Counted from the first letter of the stretch, positions 1-8,132 are shown. The stretch: 64,000 bases of DNA from an uncultured Corynebacterium sp. (GCA_943913645.1 CALTYZ010000011.1:17868-81867), one strand, 5' to 3'. Numbers and translations: made by a program. Notes: generated by a model not told the origin, from the sequence alone.

Positions 1-1
1 A

Positions 2-1285
2 GGCGTGGTCAGCCAACGCCTCATGCGCATCCTCGGCAACTCCCCGTACACCGCCGATCTGATCATCTCCGCCCCAGAGGTAGTCAAACTACTCGGGGAT
101 GGATCAAACGGGCCACGCCTGCTCGAGCCAGCGCCAGACCAGGTGCAAAAGGCCATTATTGCGGCGTCGAAACGCTACCAAGATGACGCTGATAAGGCGG
201 TGAGTGTGGCGCGCTCGCTGCGGCGTGCAGAGCTTGCGCGCATTGCCGCAGCCGACCTGCTGGGGTTTATGGAGGTCCGGCAGGTGTGCGAAGAGCTGAC
301 GATTGTGTGGGACGCGGTGCTGCAAGCGGCGCTGCTCGCTGAGATCCGCACCGATCTCGCCACCAGCGATGTGCAACAAGCACCTGCGCGCATCGCCATT
401 ATTGGCATGGGGCGCCTGGGTGGGGCAGAGCTGGGCTATGGGTCGGATGCGGATGTCATGGTGGTTGCAGAACCCGTGGACAGAGGCGATGAAGACCACG
501 AGGCTGAGGCACTGACCTGGGCTGCGCGCATGATTGATCAGATGCGCCGCCGACTCGCCAAGCCCTCAGGCGACCCACCGCTCGAGGTCGATCTTGGCCT
601 GCGGCCGGAGGGGCGCTCCGGTGCGGTCGTGCGCACCATCGCGTCGTACCAGCGCTACTACAGCCAGTGGGGCGAGGTGTGGGAAAAACAAGCCCTGCTG
701 CGCGCCACCACTGTTGCCGGCGATGAAACCGTCGGGGAAGCGTTTTTACACATGATCGACGAATTTCGCTACCCGCCGCACGGACCGAAACCCGCCGAGG
801 TGCGCGAAATCCGGCGCATCAAGGCGCGCGTGGACAATGAGCGCCTGCCGCGTGGTGCGGACCGTAGCGTGCACACCAAACTCGGCCGCGGCGCGCTCGC
901 AGACGTTGAGTGGACGGTGCAGCTGCTGATCATGATGCACGCGCACAACCACCAGCGGCTGCACACCACATCCACCCTTGAGGTGTTGGACTACCTGGTT
1001 GAGCTGGATGATCCCGCGCTGATCCCCGCGCAGCAGGCAAAAGTGCTGCGGGAATCATGGCTTGTGGCCACCCGCGCCCGCAACGCGTTGGTGCTTGTCA
1101 GTGGCAAGCGCACCGACCAGTTGCCCGCACCAGGCGCGCAGCTGGCGCAGGTGGCTGGTTCTGCGGGCTATGACCCGGACAACCAGCAGGAGTTTTTGGA
1201 GGATTACTTGCGCATTACCCGGCGCGCGCACCGTGTGGTCGAGGAGGTGTTTTGGGGCGAAGTGCCGTCGCTGGAGTTTGAGTAG
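2..1285 (+). CDS. glnE: Glutamine synthetase adenylyltransferase GlnE, C-terminal part (5' end outside window)
   Basis: GlnE covalently adds and removes AMP on a tyrosine of GlnA in response to nitrogen status. Only about 428 C-terminal residues lie in the window; the reading frame is open at the left edge, so the true start is upstream. The nucleotidyltransferase signature (GMGRLGGAELGYGSDAD, near residue 140 of the visible part) and the later GRGALADVEW motif mark the C-terminal catalytic half, which by family knowledge carries the adenylylating activity. Its target glnA lies at 9376-10812 with the modified tyrosine present. It ends 17 bp before the next start. The identification is secure. 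Confidence 0.95.
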   Translation, partial: GVVSQRLMRILGNSPYTADLIISAPEVVKLLGDGSNGPRLLEPAPDQVQKAIIAASKRYQDDADKAVSVARSLRRAELARIAAADLLGFMEVRQVCEELTIVWDAVLQAALLAEIRTDLATSDVQQAPARIAIIGMGRLGGAELGYGSDADVMVVAEPVDRGDEDHEAEALTWAARMIDQMRRRLAKPSGDPPLEVDLGLRPEGRSGAVVRTIASYQRYYSQWGEVWEKQALLRATTVAGDETVGEAFLHMIDEFRYPPHGPKPAEVREIRRIKARVDNERLPRGADRSVHTKLGRGALADVEWTVQLLIMMHAHNHQRLHTTSTLEVLDYLVELDDPALIPAQQAKVLRESWLVATRARNALVLVSGKRTDQLPAPGAQLAQVAGSAGYDPDNQQEFLEDYLRITRRAHRVVEEVFWGEVPSLEFE

Positions 1286-1290
1286 CGATC

Positions 1291-1296
1291 TATGCT
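1291..1296 (+). promoter_or_regulatory. -10 box of a probable leaderless promoter
   Basis: TATGCT lies 6 nt before the ATG at 1303 with no ribosome binding site between, so transcription would start at or next to the start codon. Confidence 0.5.
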
Positions 1297-1302
1297 GGGG
1301 AT

Positions 1303-1596
1303 ATGGCTGTGCACATCACGATTGATCTGTCTGATGCGACGTTTGCGGATCTTGTAGCCCTGGTTGATGCCGCACGTGTTGCGGGAGTGGAGCACACAAC
1401 AGAACTGCTGCTTGAAGATACGACGCTGACAATTGCGGTGGATCCGCCGCGCACCGTGGCACGCGCGCAGGATCCAGGGCGTGGCCAGGAGAGCGCCCAG
1501 CATGGGGGCATGAGCCAGCTGCCGCACTTGGGGGATGCGGCGATTCGCTCTGTGGTGGATATCCTGACCGGCCGACAGGATCCGCCACCCAGGTAG
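1303..1596 (+). CDS. Small hypothetical protein (97 aa)
   Basis: I do not recognise a named family. The 97-aa product begins with a short beta/alpha-like segment (MAVHITIDLSDATFADLVALVD) and ends in a proline-rich tail (RQDPPPR). No signal peptide or membrane segment is visible, so it is probably cytosolic. The ATG has a -10-like TATGCT 6 nt upstream and no Shine-Dalgarno, which suggests a leaderless mRNA separate from glnE. It lies between glnE and thrC on the same strand. Codon use looks like that of its neighbours. Confidence 0.7.
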   Translation: MAVHITIDLSDATFADLVALVDAARVAGVEHTTELLLEDTTLTIAVDPPRTVARAQDPGRGQESAQHGGMSQLPHLGDAAIRSVVDILTGRQDPPPR

Positions 1597-1627
1597 GGCA
1601 GGTTGCTTTCCGGGCTGGTCTGACACT

Positions 1628-1633
1628 TAGACT
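1628..1633 (+). promoter_or_regulatory. -10 box of a probable leaderless thrC promoter
   Basis: TAGACT is followed by 8 nt and then the GTG at 1642. There is no Shine-Dalgarno in the gap. Confidence 0.5.
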
Positions 1634-1641
1634 GTGTGGTT

Positions 1642-3138
1642 GTGGATTACATCTCAACCCGCGACCCGCATACAACGCCGCAGACCTTTAGCGATATTTT
1701 GCTGTCTGGTCTGAGCCCAGATGGGGGACTCTACATGCCCGCCGTGTACCCGCAGATCAGTGCCGATACGTTGGCAGCCTGGCGTGGGGTCTTGGCGCAG
1801 GGCGGCTATGCTGCGCTGGCTGCTGAAGTGGTCAAGCTTTATGTTGATGACATTCCGCCGGCGGTCATTGAAAAGCTCACCGCGAAGGCCTACAACACCG
1901 ACAAGTTCGCGCATGAGGAGATCGTTCCAGTCACCCAGTTGGACGCTGATCTGTGGCTGGCGCACCTGTCTGAGGGGCCGACTGCGGCGTTCAAAGATAT
2001 GGCGATGCAGCTGCTCGGTGAGCTTTTTGAGTTTGAGCTGACGCGTCGCAATGCAGAGATCAACATTCTTGGTGCGACGTCGGGGGACACCGGCTCGTCT
2101 GCTGAGTATGCGATGCGGGGGCGTGACAATATTCGCGTGTTCATGCTCACTCCGCGTGGGCGGATGACGCCGTTTCAGCAGGCGCAAATGTTTGGTTTGG
2201 ATGATCCAAACATCTTCAACATCGCGCTTGACGGGGTGTTTGATGATTGTCAGGATGTGGTCAAAGAGGTCAATTCGGACGCGGCGTTCAAGGCGAAGTA
2301 CTCCATCGGTGCGGTGAACTCTATTAACTGGGCGCGCCTGTTGGCGCAGATCGTCTACTACATTTCCTCCTACTTGAAGGTGACCGAAACGAGCGATGGG
2401 GGAGCAGGGGAGTCGAAGGTGAGCTTTTGCGTGCCGACGGGCAACTTCGGCGATATCTGCGCCGGCCACATTGCCAAGCAGATGGGTTTGCCGATTGACC
2501 GGCTGATCGTTGCCACGAACGAGAACGATGTGCTGCATGACTTTTTCACCTCAGGGCAGTACCGTCCGCGTTCTGCGGCCGAGACACAGGCCACGTCCTC
2601 ACCGTCAATGGACATCTCAAAGGCGTCGAACTTCGAGCGTTTCATTTTCGACGTCACCAGCCGTGACGCCACGATCACTGCTGAACTATTTGGCACCAAA
2701 GTGAAGTCTGGCGGTTTCACCCTGGAGGATCTTGGGGCCGATGTGGAGGAGACACGGCGACGGATTCGGGACGAGTTCGGGTTCAGCTCGGGGCGCTCCA
2801 CTCATGCTGACCGGGTGGCAACTATCCAAGCAACGCATGAGCGCTACGGTGTGCTCATTGACCCGCACACGGCAGATGGGGTCTTCGTTGCGCGTGGCGT
2901 GGATGGCTGCGACACGCCAATCGTCGTGTTGGAGACGGCACTGCCGGTGAAGTTCGCCGACACTATCGTGGAGGCAATTGGTGTGGCCCCTGAGATCCCT
3001 GACCGCTTCGCCGGGATCATGGATGCGGGCCGTCACGTTACGGATCTTCCAAACGACGCGGGGCGTGTCAAAGAGTTCATTATCGGCGCAATCGAGAACA
3101 CTCGAAAGCACGAGAACACAACAACACAACAACTCTGA
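1642..3138 (+). CDS. thrC: Threonine synthase
   Basis: This PLP enzyme converts O-phosphohomoserine to threonine in the cytoplasm, the last step of the threonine branch from aspartate. The N-terminus (MDYISTRD), the PLP-lysine segment (GPTAAFKDMAMQLLGELF), the phosphate-binding stretch ILGATSGDTGSSAEYAMRG and PTGNFGDICAGHIA are typical of the long (about 480-500 aa) threonine synthases. A GTG at 1636 is also in frame, but the GTG at 1642 gives the family N-terminus and lies at leaderless distance from TAGACT. The gene ends in a run of ACA repeats coding for a threonine/glutamine-rich tail. The identification is secure; only the start is slightly open. Confidence 0.96.
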   Translation: MDYISTRDPHTTPQTFSDILLSGLSPDGGLYMPAVYPQISADTLAAWRGVLAQGGYAALAAEVVKLYVDDIPPAVIEKLTAKAYNTDKFAHEEIVPVTQLDADLWLAHLSEGPTAAFKDMAMQLLGELFEFELTRRNAEINILGATSGDTGSSAEYAMRGRDNIRVFMLTPRGRMTPFQQAQMFGLDDPNIFNIALDGVFDDCQDVVKEVNSDAAFKAKYSIGAVNSINWARLLAQIVYYISSYLKVTETSDGGAGESKVSFCVPTGNFGDICAGHIAKQMGLPIDRLIVATNENDVLHDFFTSGQYRPRSAAETQATSSPSMDISKASNFERFIFDVTSRDATITAELFGTKVKSGGFTLEDLGADVEETRRRIRDEFGFSSGRSTHADRVATIQATHERYGVLIDPHTADGVFVARGVDGCDTPIVVLETALPVKFADTIVEAIGVAPEIPDRFAGIMDAGRHVTDLPNDAGRVKEFIIGAIENTRKHENTTTQQL

Positions 3139-3186
3139 GGTGTGTGAGCGAGGCACGTCTTAGGAGAACTGAAAGGATTGTGCACC

Positions 3187-3363
3187 ATGGCGCAGGAGCA
3201 GTTTGCGGGGCCGGAACACTATCAGGAGTTCGACCCGGAGAAGTTCATCCGCGACATGAAGATTCAGGCAGACGAGGCGGCCAAGGCTGCGGAGATAGCC
3301 ACACCCAGCACCGACGAACAGTGTGAAGGAGAGGCGAGCGGCCAGGGCGACGAGCGTGGCTAA
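3187..3363 (+). CDS. Small hypothetical acidic protein (58 aa)
   Basis: The ATG at 3187 has a good ribosome binding site (GAAAGGA, 9 nt upstream). The product is 58 residues, hydrophilic and acid-rich with a central helix-like stretch (EKFIRDMKIQADEAAKAAE), and has no membrane segment. I recognise no family. Its last codons overlap the start of the membrane-anchored serine protease (GTG 3356, or GTG 3323 further inside this gene), so the two are probably translated from one message and coupled. A partner or substrate role for the protease is only a guess from this arrangement. Confidence 0.6.
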   Translation: MAQEQFAGPEHYQEFDPEKFIRDMKIQADEAAKAAEIATPSTDEQCEGEASGQGDERG

Positions 3364-4429
3364 CCACTATCACGACCAACCCGCTGCGCCAGACGACTGG
3401 CACATTATTGAGCACGGGATGGAGCACGGATATCCACCCGAATATGGGTTTGAGTCTGCACTTGAGTCTGCACCGGCCCCGTCGCGTCGGCAGCGGGTAG
3501 GCAATATCACAGGCTGGGTGTTTGCGGTGGTGGCTGTTGCTGTGCTGATTGTTGCGGTGGTGTGGATGGGGGTGACCACCTCCAAATACTCCACCGCCAC
3601 GGTCGAAGACCAGCGGGCACGTGAAGCAGTGCGCACCCCACTGGAGCAACCAGTTGCACCTGGTGACCCAGCCGCCGGTGACGTGCAGGTAGCGGCAAAC
3701 CGGATCTTGGTGCCCGAGTACGCCCTGTGGGCTCCGGGAACACTGATTCAGACGACGGATCATTACCCCGAGCCCGGTGAGTCTTTTACTGCCCAGTCGT
3801 GCACCGTCGCGTTTTCATTTTCTGATGTGCAAGGGCGTAATTATGCGGTCACCGCCGGCCACTGCGGCCGCGAAGGGGATTTGGTGTGGCCCACCAACGC
3901 CTCACACGCAACCGATTATGTGCATGAGGCCGGCCGGTTCCTCTACTCCGGCCTGTATACCGCCGGTGCTGACGGTGTGGATGTGGGCATCATCGAGATC
4001 ACCGACCCGGATCGCTACATGAATGTGGTGGGGGATCCGATCCCGACCGGTATTGGCCTGGAGCTGCCCGATGCCATCCAGCGGGTGTGCAAGACGGGTG
4101 GGACCACGGGATATACCTGTGGGCCGTTCGTCGATACGCAGCGCGTGCAGATCGTCAACACCGAAATCGACGACGGCCGCCCCACCTACGGCGATATTGC
4201 CGCAGTGTGTGCATCCTTCGGCGACTCAGGTGGTCCGGTGTTTACTGAGGTCAACGGTCGTGCCGTGGTGGTTGGTGTGGTCTCTGGCACTGAAGCTGGC
4301 CGCGATGGGGAAGAGTGCTGGGAGGGCATGGAGGACCCGAAGCTGATGAGCTACTCCAACCTGGCGCAAACCCTCGGCGTGATCGAGCGTGTTGTGCCAG
4401 AGCCCGCCTGGGTTACGCAGACATGGTGA
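3356..4429 (+). CDS. Membrane-anchored trypsin-like (S1) serine protease
   Basis: This is a 357-aa protein with a hydrophilic N-terminus, one membrane helix at about residues 52-73, and an extracytoplasmic chymotrypsin-fold domain. The triad is visible as His169 (VTAGHC), Asp209 (GVDVGII) and Ser291 (GDSGGP). Triad spacing is short, as in bacterial streptogrisin-like enzymes. Paired cysteines (CKTGGTTGYTC, AVTAGHC, AQSC) could form disulfides outside the cell. An alternative GTG start at 3323 would add 11 residues inside the upstream small gene. The substrate is unknown; the anchor suggests surface proteolysis. Downstream the gene faces an oppositely oriented membrane protein, 22 bp away. Confidence 0.88.
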   Translation: MANHYHDQPAAPDDWHIIEHGMEHGYPPEYGFESALESAPAPSRRQRVGNITGWVFAVVAVAVLIVAVVWMGVTTSKYSTATVEDQRAREAVRTPLEQPVAPGDPAAGDVQVAANRILVPEYALWAPGTLIQTTDHYPEPGESFTAQSCTVAFSFSDVQGRNYAVTAGHCGREGDLVWPTNASHATDYVHEAGRFLYSGLYTAGADGVDVGIIEITDPDRYMNVVGDPIPTGIGLELPDAIQRVCKTGGTTGYTCGPFVDTQRVQIVNTEIDDGRPTYGDIAAVCASFGDSGGPVFTEVNGRAVVVGVVSGTEAGRDGEECWEGMEDPKLMSYSNLAQTLGVIERVVPEPAWVTQTW

Positions 4430-4451
4430 CTGGGGTGACAGGCTGGGGTAG

Positions 4452-5282
4452 CTAGCGGCCCCATTTCTGTTTGAGTGCCTCACCAGTCGGCCAGGTTCTG
4501 AACACGGGGTCCTTGCCGTCTTCCATGTCTTGCACCATCACTTGGTCCTTCGTGTAGGCGATGAGGGTGAGTTTGTGAAAGTCGGCGGCCAGACGGGAAT
4601 CCTCCACGTCCTCCCACAGTTCCACAATCTGGTCGGCGCGCTCACTATCGCTCACTGTGAGCCAGTCCACCATCGCGTCAACGCCTTTGGCCCGGTTGTG
4701 GTTTTCAAATGTGACTTGGTCAGCACCCTGTGTAAGACCGAATGAGGTCAGAGAGTTGATGGTGGCTTCCGGCAAGGTTTTAAAGCAGAAGCCCCAAAAC
4801 GTAATGCGCATATTGTCCGGTGTGGTCAAGGTGACGGAGTCAATGCAGTTCTGGTTGAGCAGCCGTGAAATATGCCCACTGAACTCTTGGGTATTGCTTA
4901 CCGCTTGCTCGGTAAGGGTGGCGCGCATCATTAGCCCGGTGCGTGTCACCCCGGTTTCTACATTGGTGAGCAGCTCCGGGCGCACACTGGCAAGCACTTT
5001 GTGGCTATCGCGCGGCGGCGGGTTCCACGCCTGGTAAGGCTCCGGCGTTGCGGACTCGGTCAAGGTGCTGTTGCCACCCCGGCCCGCCAGTATGAACACC
5101 ATCACCACCAGTGCGATGACGAGGGCGCCGTAGCCGACGATGAACACAGGGGCAGGCATGCGTTGCACGAAAGTCTGCTCTCGTTGCTGCGGCGTTGCTT
5201 GCTGCTCGGGGCGGTATTCCGCATTGTCCGCGGTGGAAGCTGGTTTCGCGGCGGAATCGGCGGGGGCGGGAACGGTGCTCAT
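4452..5282 (-). CDS. Hypothetical single-pass membrane protein (276 aa)
   Basis: I recognise no family. The N-terminal ~42 residues are hydrophilic and Gln/Ala/Pro-rich. One membrane helix follows at about residues 44-66 (APVFIVGYGALVIALVVMVF), then about 205 residues predicted outside the membrane. That domain has two cysteines (NQNCID and FWGFCF) suited to a disulfide. No catalytic motif is seen. It is convergent with the serine protease and divergent from the Nudix gene. The ATG at 5282 is the only good start; upstream sequence is shared with the divergent Nudix promoter region. Confidence 0.8.
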   Translation of the reverse strand: MSTVPAPADSAAKPASTADNAEYRPEQQATPQQREQTFVQRMPAPVFIVGYGALVIALVVMVFILAGRGGNSTLTESATPEPYQAWNPPPRDSHKVLASVRPELLTNVETGVTRTGLMMRATLTEQAVSNTQEFSGHISRLLNQNCIDSVTLTTPDNMRITFWGFCFKTLPEATINSLTSFGLTQGADQVTFENHNRAKGVDAMVDWLTVSDSERADQIVELWEDVEDSRLAADFHKLTLIAYTKDQVMVQDMEDGKDPVFRTWPTGEALKQKWGR

Positions 5283-5363
5283 GATGCCGAGAAGTCTAGT
5301 CCAACTACACTTCGCTCTCGGAGTATCTGTGAAAAGTTACGTTCACTGAAAGGAGAGCTGCCT

Positions 5364-5888
5364 GTGCCCATCCCGGATTTCATCGTGGAGACTCGCAAGA
5401 AGATTGGTACAGACTTGATGTGGCTGCCGTCGGTGTGTGCGGTGGTACTGCGCGATGCGCAGCAGCAGTCCGATTGGGCGGTACCAGAAGTGCTATTGGT
5501 CAAACGTGCCGATAATGGCCAGTGGACGCCAGTGACCGGTATCGCTGATCCAGGCGAGGAAGCACACGATTGCGCGGTGCGTGAGGTGGCAGAAGAAACC
5601 GGGGTTGCGGTGCGCCCGGCGGCGATCATTGGGGTGGGCGCGATCGGCCCGGTCACCCACAGCAACGGTGATCTGGCCAGTTATATGACGGTGCAGCTGC
5701 GCATGGAACCGCTCGACCCGCAGGCACAGCCTGTGGTGGGTGATGATGAGTCCTTAGAGGTCGGCTGGTTTCCTATCTCCCAGATGCCCGTCACTGATCC
5801 GAAGTGGCGGTTGGTTATCGCAGACGCCGCCGCCCAGCGCCGCCACCCGGAAGGTTTCGCACCGCGCATGGGGTTGGTGAAACGATGA
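5364..5888 (+). CDS. Nudix hydrolase
   Basis: This is a 174-aa Nudix-fold enzyme that should hydrolyse a nucleoside diphosphate linked to another group. The Nudix box is complete at residues 59-81: GIADPGEE, then REVAEETGV, matching GX5EX7REUXEEXGU. The GTG at 5364 has a strong AAAGGAG site about 10 nt upstream; the longer open frame to 5001 is antisense to the membrane protein and was rejected. The stop overlaps the start of the GH25 gene (ATGA), so the two are translationally coupled. The substrate cannot be told from sequence. Confidence 0.88.
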   Translation: MPIPDFIVETRKKIGTDLMWLPSVCAVVLRDAQQQSDWAVPEVLLVKRADNGQWTPVTGIADPGEEAHDCAVREVAEETGVAVRPAAIIGVGAIGPVTHSNGDLASYMTVQLRMEPLDPQAQPVVGDDESLEVGWFPISQMPVTDPKWRLVIADAAAQRRHPEGFAPRMGLVKR

Positions 5889-6469
5889 GGCTAGGAGTTG
5901 ACGTATCAGAGCACCAGGCCGGGTTCATTTTTCCGGATGGGTTGGATTTCGCTGTGCTGCGCACCACCGACGGCACCTACCGTGACCATGCGTTTGCAGA
6001 GCTTTATGCCGGTGCGCACGCCGCGGGGCTGACGATTAGCGCATACCACTACCTGCGTGCCCCGTCTGAGGGCACCACCGTCGCCGAACAGGTTGAGGCC
6101 GCGTTGAGCGTCCTCGGCGACATCCGCGTCCCGATGTGGCTGGATGTTGAGTCTCCCGCGGGGCTGTCGCTTGACGACGTCACCGCAGCAGCCGAACACT
6201 TCACCGCCGCCGGCGTGGACATTGCAGGTGTGTACACCACCACCCGCTATTGGCGCCTACATATGGGGTTGGCGCGTGTGGGCCAGTTTGGTGGGCTGTG
6301 GCTTGCTGAGTGGCGGGAGAACCCGCGTGTTGAGCTTGGTGTTCAGGATGTCGTATCGTCCGCCGGGGCTTGGCCCACCCCGCTGGGCATGCCTACCCCG
6401 GTGATGTGGCAGTTCACATCCCGTGGGCTTGTTAACGGAATGGACGTTGATGTGAACCTAGCGCGCTAA
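5885..6469 (+). CDS. GH25-type (lysozyme-like) glycoside hydrolase domain protein
   Basis: This 194-aa protein has the features of GH25 muramidases: an early Asp (GVDVSEHQ, Asp6), the WLDVES pair Asp87/Glu89 in the position of the catalytic acids, and a C-terminal WQFTSRG...NGMDVDVN segment. It is close to a bare catalytic domain. Unusually, no signal peptide or membrane helix precedes the domain, so either it acts in the cytoplasm, is released by lysis, or leaves by an unrecognised route. It overlaps the Nudix gene by 4 bp (ATGA). It converges with the lipoprotein-like gene at 6503. Confidence 0.85.
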   Translation: MRLGVDVSEHQAGFIFPDGLDFAVLRTTDGTYRDHAFAELYAGAHAAGLTISAYHYLRAPSEGTTVAEQVEAALSVLGDIRVPMWLDVESPAGLSLDDVTAAAEHFTAAGVDIAGVYTTTRYWRLHMGLARVGQFGGLWLAEWRENPRVELGVQDVVSSAGAWPTPLGMPTPVMWQFTSRGLVNGMDVDVNLAR

Positions 6470-6502
6470 TCGCGCTGATGCGGCGCTGCTCTTTCACTGC
6501 GG

Positions 6503-6892
6503 CTATTTCACGACAAGCGTGAAGGTGTACGTCTCGTTCGTTTCCGGGTTGGTCAGGTGCGCGTTCGTGCTGCCTTTGCCCACGGCACGAAACCCGGGGG
6601 CAGTGTGCTCGACCCCGTGCCCTTTACCAGGGGTGAACTCGGCAATCGTTGGATCATCCGCCTGGCCTTGCGTCCACTGCGCGGCGTCGTGATTTTCGCC
6701 AACCGGAATCACCAGTGGGCGGTTGTGGCTGATCTCAATGCTCTCCCCATCAAGATTGTCCAGGGTGACCATCACGGGTGATTCGAGCTGTGTCTGCCTG
6801 TCGCGTGTGCATCCAACTCCCGCCAGCCCTACGAGTGCCACAGCACCCACAACAGCGCTTACGCGAGCTGCTTGACCAAGTTTTGTACCCAT
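6503..6892 (-). CDS. Putative small lipoprotein (129 aa)
   Basis: The product has an Arg-containing N-terminus, a hydrophobic core (VSAVVGAVALVGLAGVG) and Cys28 at the predicted cleavage site. The lipobox GVGC is imperfect because the -3 position is Gly rather than Leu, so lipidation is likely but not certain. The remaining ~100 residues look like a single beta-rich domain ending GKGSTNAHLTNPETNETYTFTLVV. This faintly recalls chagasin-like or Ig-like folds, but I would not name it. It is followed 28 bp upstream (on its strand) by the VIT gene stop, suggesting a shared minus-strand unit. Confidence 0.7.
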   Translation of the reverse strand: MGTKLGQAARVSAVVGAVALVGLAGVGCTRDRQTQLESPVMVTLDNLDGESIEISHNRPLVIPVGENHDAAQWTQGQADDPTIAEFTPGKGHGVEHTAPGFRAVGKGSTNAHLTNPETNETYTFTLVVK

Positions 6893-6920
6893 GCCGTGTC
6901 ATCCTATGCGCAAAGGGGGA

Positions 6921-7514
6921 TTAGGCCACGTGTTGGCCGAACAGCATGCCAACGGCGAAGGTGGCAAGCAAGGCCAGGGTGCCGCCAATAACGATGCGGA
7001 CAACAGCGCGTTTGACGGGGGCGTCGCCAAGGCGCGCAGAAAGCGCCCCGGTAATGGCGAGTGAAACAAGTGTGAGTGCGAAGATGCCCGGAATCCGCCA
7101 CTGTTCAGGGGTGAGCAGCGCGGCGGCGAAGGGAAGAATCGCGCCAAGCAGGAACGAAAGAAATGATGCGATCGCAGCGGACCACGGGTTGACCCGCTGC
7201 TGCGCCGCGACGCCGAGTGTGCGTTCACTATCGCGTTGCGACGACACCGAGACGTACTCGCCGAGGGCCATCGACACGGCCCCGCCAACTACGGCGGCAA
7301 GACCTGCGGTAGCGATTGCGCTGGTACTGCCAGTCGCGCCGGCGACACCGACGACTACCGCGGCAGTAGAGACGATGCCATCGTTGGCCCCGAGGACTGC
7401 AGCGCGCAGCCGGTTGAGCTGTTCGCCAACACCCGCCGGCGCCGTGTGAGCCGTGTGATGAGCACTACATGCAGGCGCGTGCACTGGGGTTGGTTGCTGA
7501 GTTGTTTGCGTCAC
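6921..7514 (-). CDS. VIT1/CCC1-family Fe/Mn transporter, short-loop form
   Basis: The vacuolar iron transporter family exports Fe2+ or Mn2+ by proton antiport. The signature first helices are clear (LRAAVLGANDGIVSTAAVVVGVA, then MALGEYVSVSSQRDSE), followed by three more helices. Bacterial VITs usually carry about 55-60 extra residues between helix 2 and 3 that form a cytosolic metal-binding domain. Here that stretch is reduced to roughly 14 residues (about 96-109), so the protein is 197 aa instead of about 240. A His/Cys-containing N-terminal tail (HAPACSAHHTAH) might partly substitute. DtxR-like sites lie 59-97 bp upstream of the start. Confidence 0.85.
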   Translation of the reverse strand: MTQTTQQPTPVHAPACSAHHTAHTAPAGVGEQLNRLRAAVLGANDGIVSTAAVVVGVAGATGSTSAIATAGLAAVVGGAVSMALGEYVSVSSQRDSERTLGVAAQQRVNPWSAAIASFLSFLLGAILPFAAALLTPEQWRIPGIFALTLVSLAITGALSARLGDAPVKRAVVRIVIGGTLALLATFAVGMLFGQHVA

Positions 7515-7572
7515 ACTCTAGAAGATGCCTTATGAGTCCCAAGCCGCGCAAGCAAGTTTTGCCTATCTAAGG

Positions 7573-7591
7573 AAAGGTCAGGGTAGGTTTC
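7573..7591. promoter_or_regulatory. Possible DtxR box, weaker copy
   Basis: This 19-bp site matches about 12 of 19 positions of the DtxR consensus TWAGGTWAGSCTWACCTWA (AAGGTCAGG half clear). It starts 20 bp before the stronger copy at 7593. By eye only. Confidence 0.3.
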
Positions 7592-7592
7592 C

Positions 7593-7611
7593 GAAGGGTA
7601 GGCTTAGCGTT
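7593..7611. promoter_or_regulatory. Possible DtxR box, stronger copy
   Basis: The site GAAGGGTAGGCTTAGCGTT matches 14 of 19 positions of the DtxR consensus, including the AGG-TAGGCTTA core. It lies between the VIT transporter (start 7514, minus) and the end of the 7647 gene, in the position expected for iron control of the transporter. Confidence 0.4.
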
Positions 7612-7646
7612 ATTGTGCTGTAGTTGGCAAGCGCCAGTGAGCACCA

Positions 7647-8132
7647 CTAAACCTCGGTGGAGGTGCGGGAGATGAGTTCGTCCCGGTTGATCTTTCCTGC
7701 CAGCGAGCGAACAACGATGAACTGGACTAACAACACTTGGCAGGAGGCCAGTTTTGCGAAGAAGAGAGCGACATCAGCACCGTCTAGTGTGAGCTGTGTT
7801 TGGCCAAGCACCACGATGACCATGGCTGCAAGAGTGATCAGCACGGACATGACCGTTGCGGCTCGGAGTGCGTCTTCTCGCGCTTCGGTGCGCAGCTGTA
7901 ACTCATGTTCATCCAGTTCGGCCGAAGGGATATCCCGCGCGCCAATGCTGGAGCGCAGCGCGATGGTTCCGCTGGTCGCGGCAAGGCAACCCAACCCCCA
8001 CAACAAGTTGGAGATGCCTGGCTTCATAAAATGAATCGCGGCGCTAAGTACCACCACACCAATAGCTGCGTCGGTGGCAAGGGTCAGCTGGTTGCGTTTG
8101 CGCACGGCCTGGGGGACTGGGCGGGGTGTCAT
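7647..8132 (-). CDS. Hypothetical four-helix membrane protein (161 aa)
   Basis: I recognise no family. Four membrane helices are likely, at about residues 18-36, 41-59, 92-110 and 122-144, with a charged cytosolic segment between helices 2 and 3 (AELDEHELQLRTEAREDALRA) that looks like an amphipathic or coiled-coil helix. The start ATG has an AAGGA site 7 nt upstream. The gene lies 21 bp downstream of the TDT-family transporter on the same strand, so they are probably one operon. Confidence 0.75.
   Translation of the reverse strand: MTPRPVPQAVRKRNQLTLATDAAIGVVVLSAAIHFMKPGISNLLWGLGCLAATSGTIALRSSIGARDIPSAELDEHELQLRTEAREDALRAATVMSVLITLAAMVIVVLGQTQLTLDGADVALFFAKLASCQVLLVQFIVVRSLAGKINRDELISRTSTEV

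Noticed and set aside
5001..5363. Upstream extension of the Nudix frame
   Set aside because: It runs antisense through the 5' end of the 4452-5282 gene and ignores the strong AAAGGAG before the GTG at 5364.
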